Shown piece after piece: positions 38,886 to 39,305 of a stretch of 39,305 bases of DNA. The notes below the pieces were generated by a model, which was given only the letters and a program-made list of their open reading frames with translations, had not been told where the DNA came from and searched no databases. Position numbers and translations under genes: made by a program. The DNA is taken from IMG/VR virus record IMGVR_UViG_3300008261_002369, positions 1-39,305 of that record; one strand, 5' to 3'. Source of the DNA: a virus. Every line of letters starts with the position of its first letter. Within the stretch, counting starts at the first letter, position 1.

Positions 38886-39096
38886 GTATTGAATTTGTAA
38901 GTAGTTGCGCCCCTCTCATCGCAACCATTTTCCCTTGATACAAAGCCGGCAGGGTCAGGATACGTTACTTGGGATACCGGTCCAGTTTAGTCGCCTCAAT
39001 GGACCTAGTGGGTGTCGAACCCATCACCTTCTACTGTTTCAGTCCTTCGAAGAAACCTAGACAGCGTGACTTTCTCTTGCTAACACTTACAAAACT
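38886..39096. other. Gene-free stretch with a tRNA-like T-arm remnant
   Basis: About 210 bp with no ORF of note. On the minus strand ATGGG TTCGACA CCCAC then TAGGTCCA (39029-39001 or so) looks like a T-arm and acceptor 3' strand, but no matching 5' acceptor GGACCTA or D-arm is found nearby. A GTTTC/GAAAC hairpin lies at about 39032-39054. Nothing else was recognised. Confidence 0.35.
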
Positions 39097-39186
39097 TGGC
39101 GGAAGCGGTGAGATTCGAACTCACGGTGCCTTTCGACACGACAGTTTTCAAGACTGTTGCAATAAACCGGACTCTGCCACGCTTCC
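39097..39186 (-). tRNA. tRNA-Ser (TGA)
   Basis: Type II: acceptor GGAAGCG/CGCTTCC, anticodon stem ACAGT/ACTGT around CTTGAAA, variable arm GTGTCGAAAGGCAC, discriminator G, encoded CCA. Confidence 0.96.
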
Positions 39187-39192
39187 ATTACT

Positions 39193-39266
39193 TGGCTTAC
39201 CCCCAGGGACTCGAACCCCGACGAACAGTTTTGGAGACTGTGATGCTGCCATTACATTAGGGATAC
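39193..39266 (-). tRNA. tRNA-Trp (CCA)
   Basis: Anticodon stem ACAGT/ACTGT around CTCCAAA, discriminator G, T-arm CGGGG TTCGAGT CCCTG, encoded CCA. The acceptor has a G1-A72 mismatch. Confidence 0.9.
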
Positions 39267-39268
39267 AT

Positions 39269-39305
39269 TGGAGTGTCGGGTGAGATTTGAACTCACGGTT
39301 TTACG
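39269..39305 (-). tRNA. Partial tRNA, 3' half only
   Basis: T-arm GTGAG TTCAAAT CTCAC, acceptor CCGACAC, discriminator T, encoded CCA, cut by the window end. T73 fits Gly or Cys; the window already has two Gly tRNAs. Confidence 0.85.

Overview
The window looks like part of the genome of a large tailed phage related to T4, of the kind found in sea or fresh water. The evidence is an AT-rich, gene-packed sequence, genes that overlap at stop/start codons, a tail-fibre-like protein, ThyX, a flavin-dependent tryptophan halogenase, many small 2-oxoglutarate (2OG) oxygenases, and about two dozen tRNA genes, nearly all with an encoded 3' CCA. No integrase, transposase, plasmid gene or rRNA is visible. 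The host cannot be named from this sequence.

Layout. (1) 1-2014, minus strand: partial thyX, a 2OG oxygenase, a putative virion protein, a histone-H1-like (Hc1-type) protein and an aberrant tRNA. (2) 2078-13414: a metalloenzyme block with eight radical SAM proteins. The plus-strand operon (2078-9710) holds six of them plus a methyltransferase-like protein. It meets a minus-strand operon (13414-9694) holding an aminotransferase-like protein, a QueC-like PP-loop protein and two more radical SAM proteins. (3) 13453-25325: alternating divergent and convergent groups of 2OG oxygenases (AspH-like and TauD-like), two kinase-fold-like paralogues, two further radical SAM enzymes with a rubredoxin-like N-terminus, and methyltransferase/acetyltransferase-like proteins. 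(4) 25322-28256: a tail-fibre-like protein, a metallophosphatase, a small protein and a DksA/TraR-type zinc finger, with clear promoters and terminators. (5) 28340-39305, minus strand: a tRNA array with protein genes lodged between tRNAs (2OG oxygenases, an RNA polymerase omega-like protein, the halogenase, a dual-specificity phosphatase and small proteins). One plus-strand gene sits at 36848.

Regulation. Two promoter classes can be seen. Four sites on the minus strand match sigma-70 promoters with exactly 17-bp spacers; three have perfect -35 and -10 hexamers. Eight sites resemble the T4 late promoter (core TAAATA). At six of these the motif lies only 4-10 nt before the ATG and no Shine-Dalgarno is present, which predicts leaderless late mRNAs. 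Three convergent gene pairs share a single TTAA as both stop codons.

Function. Ten radical SAM proteins, at least thirteen probable non-haem iron oxygenases, an aminotransferase-like protein, a PP-loop enzyme and a halogenase within 36 kb point to a viral biosynthetic or macromolecule-modifying system. Its substrate cannot be read from the sequence and no precursor peptide was recognised.
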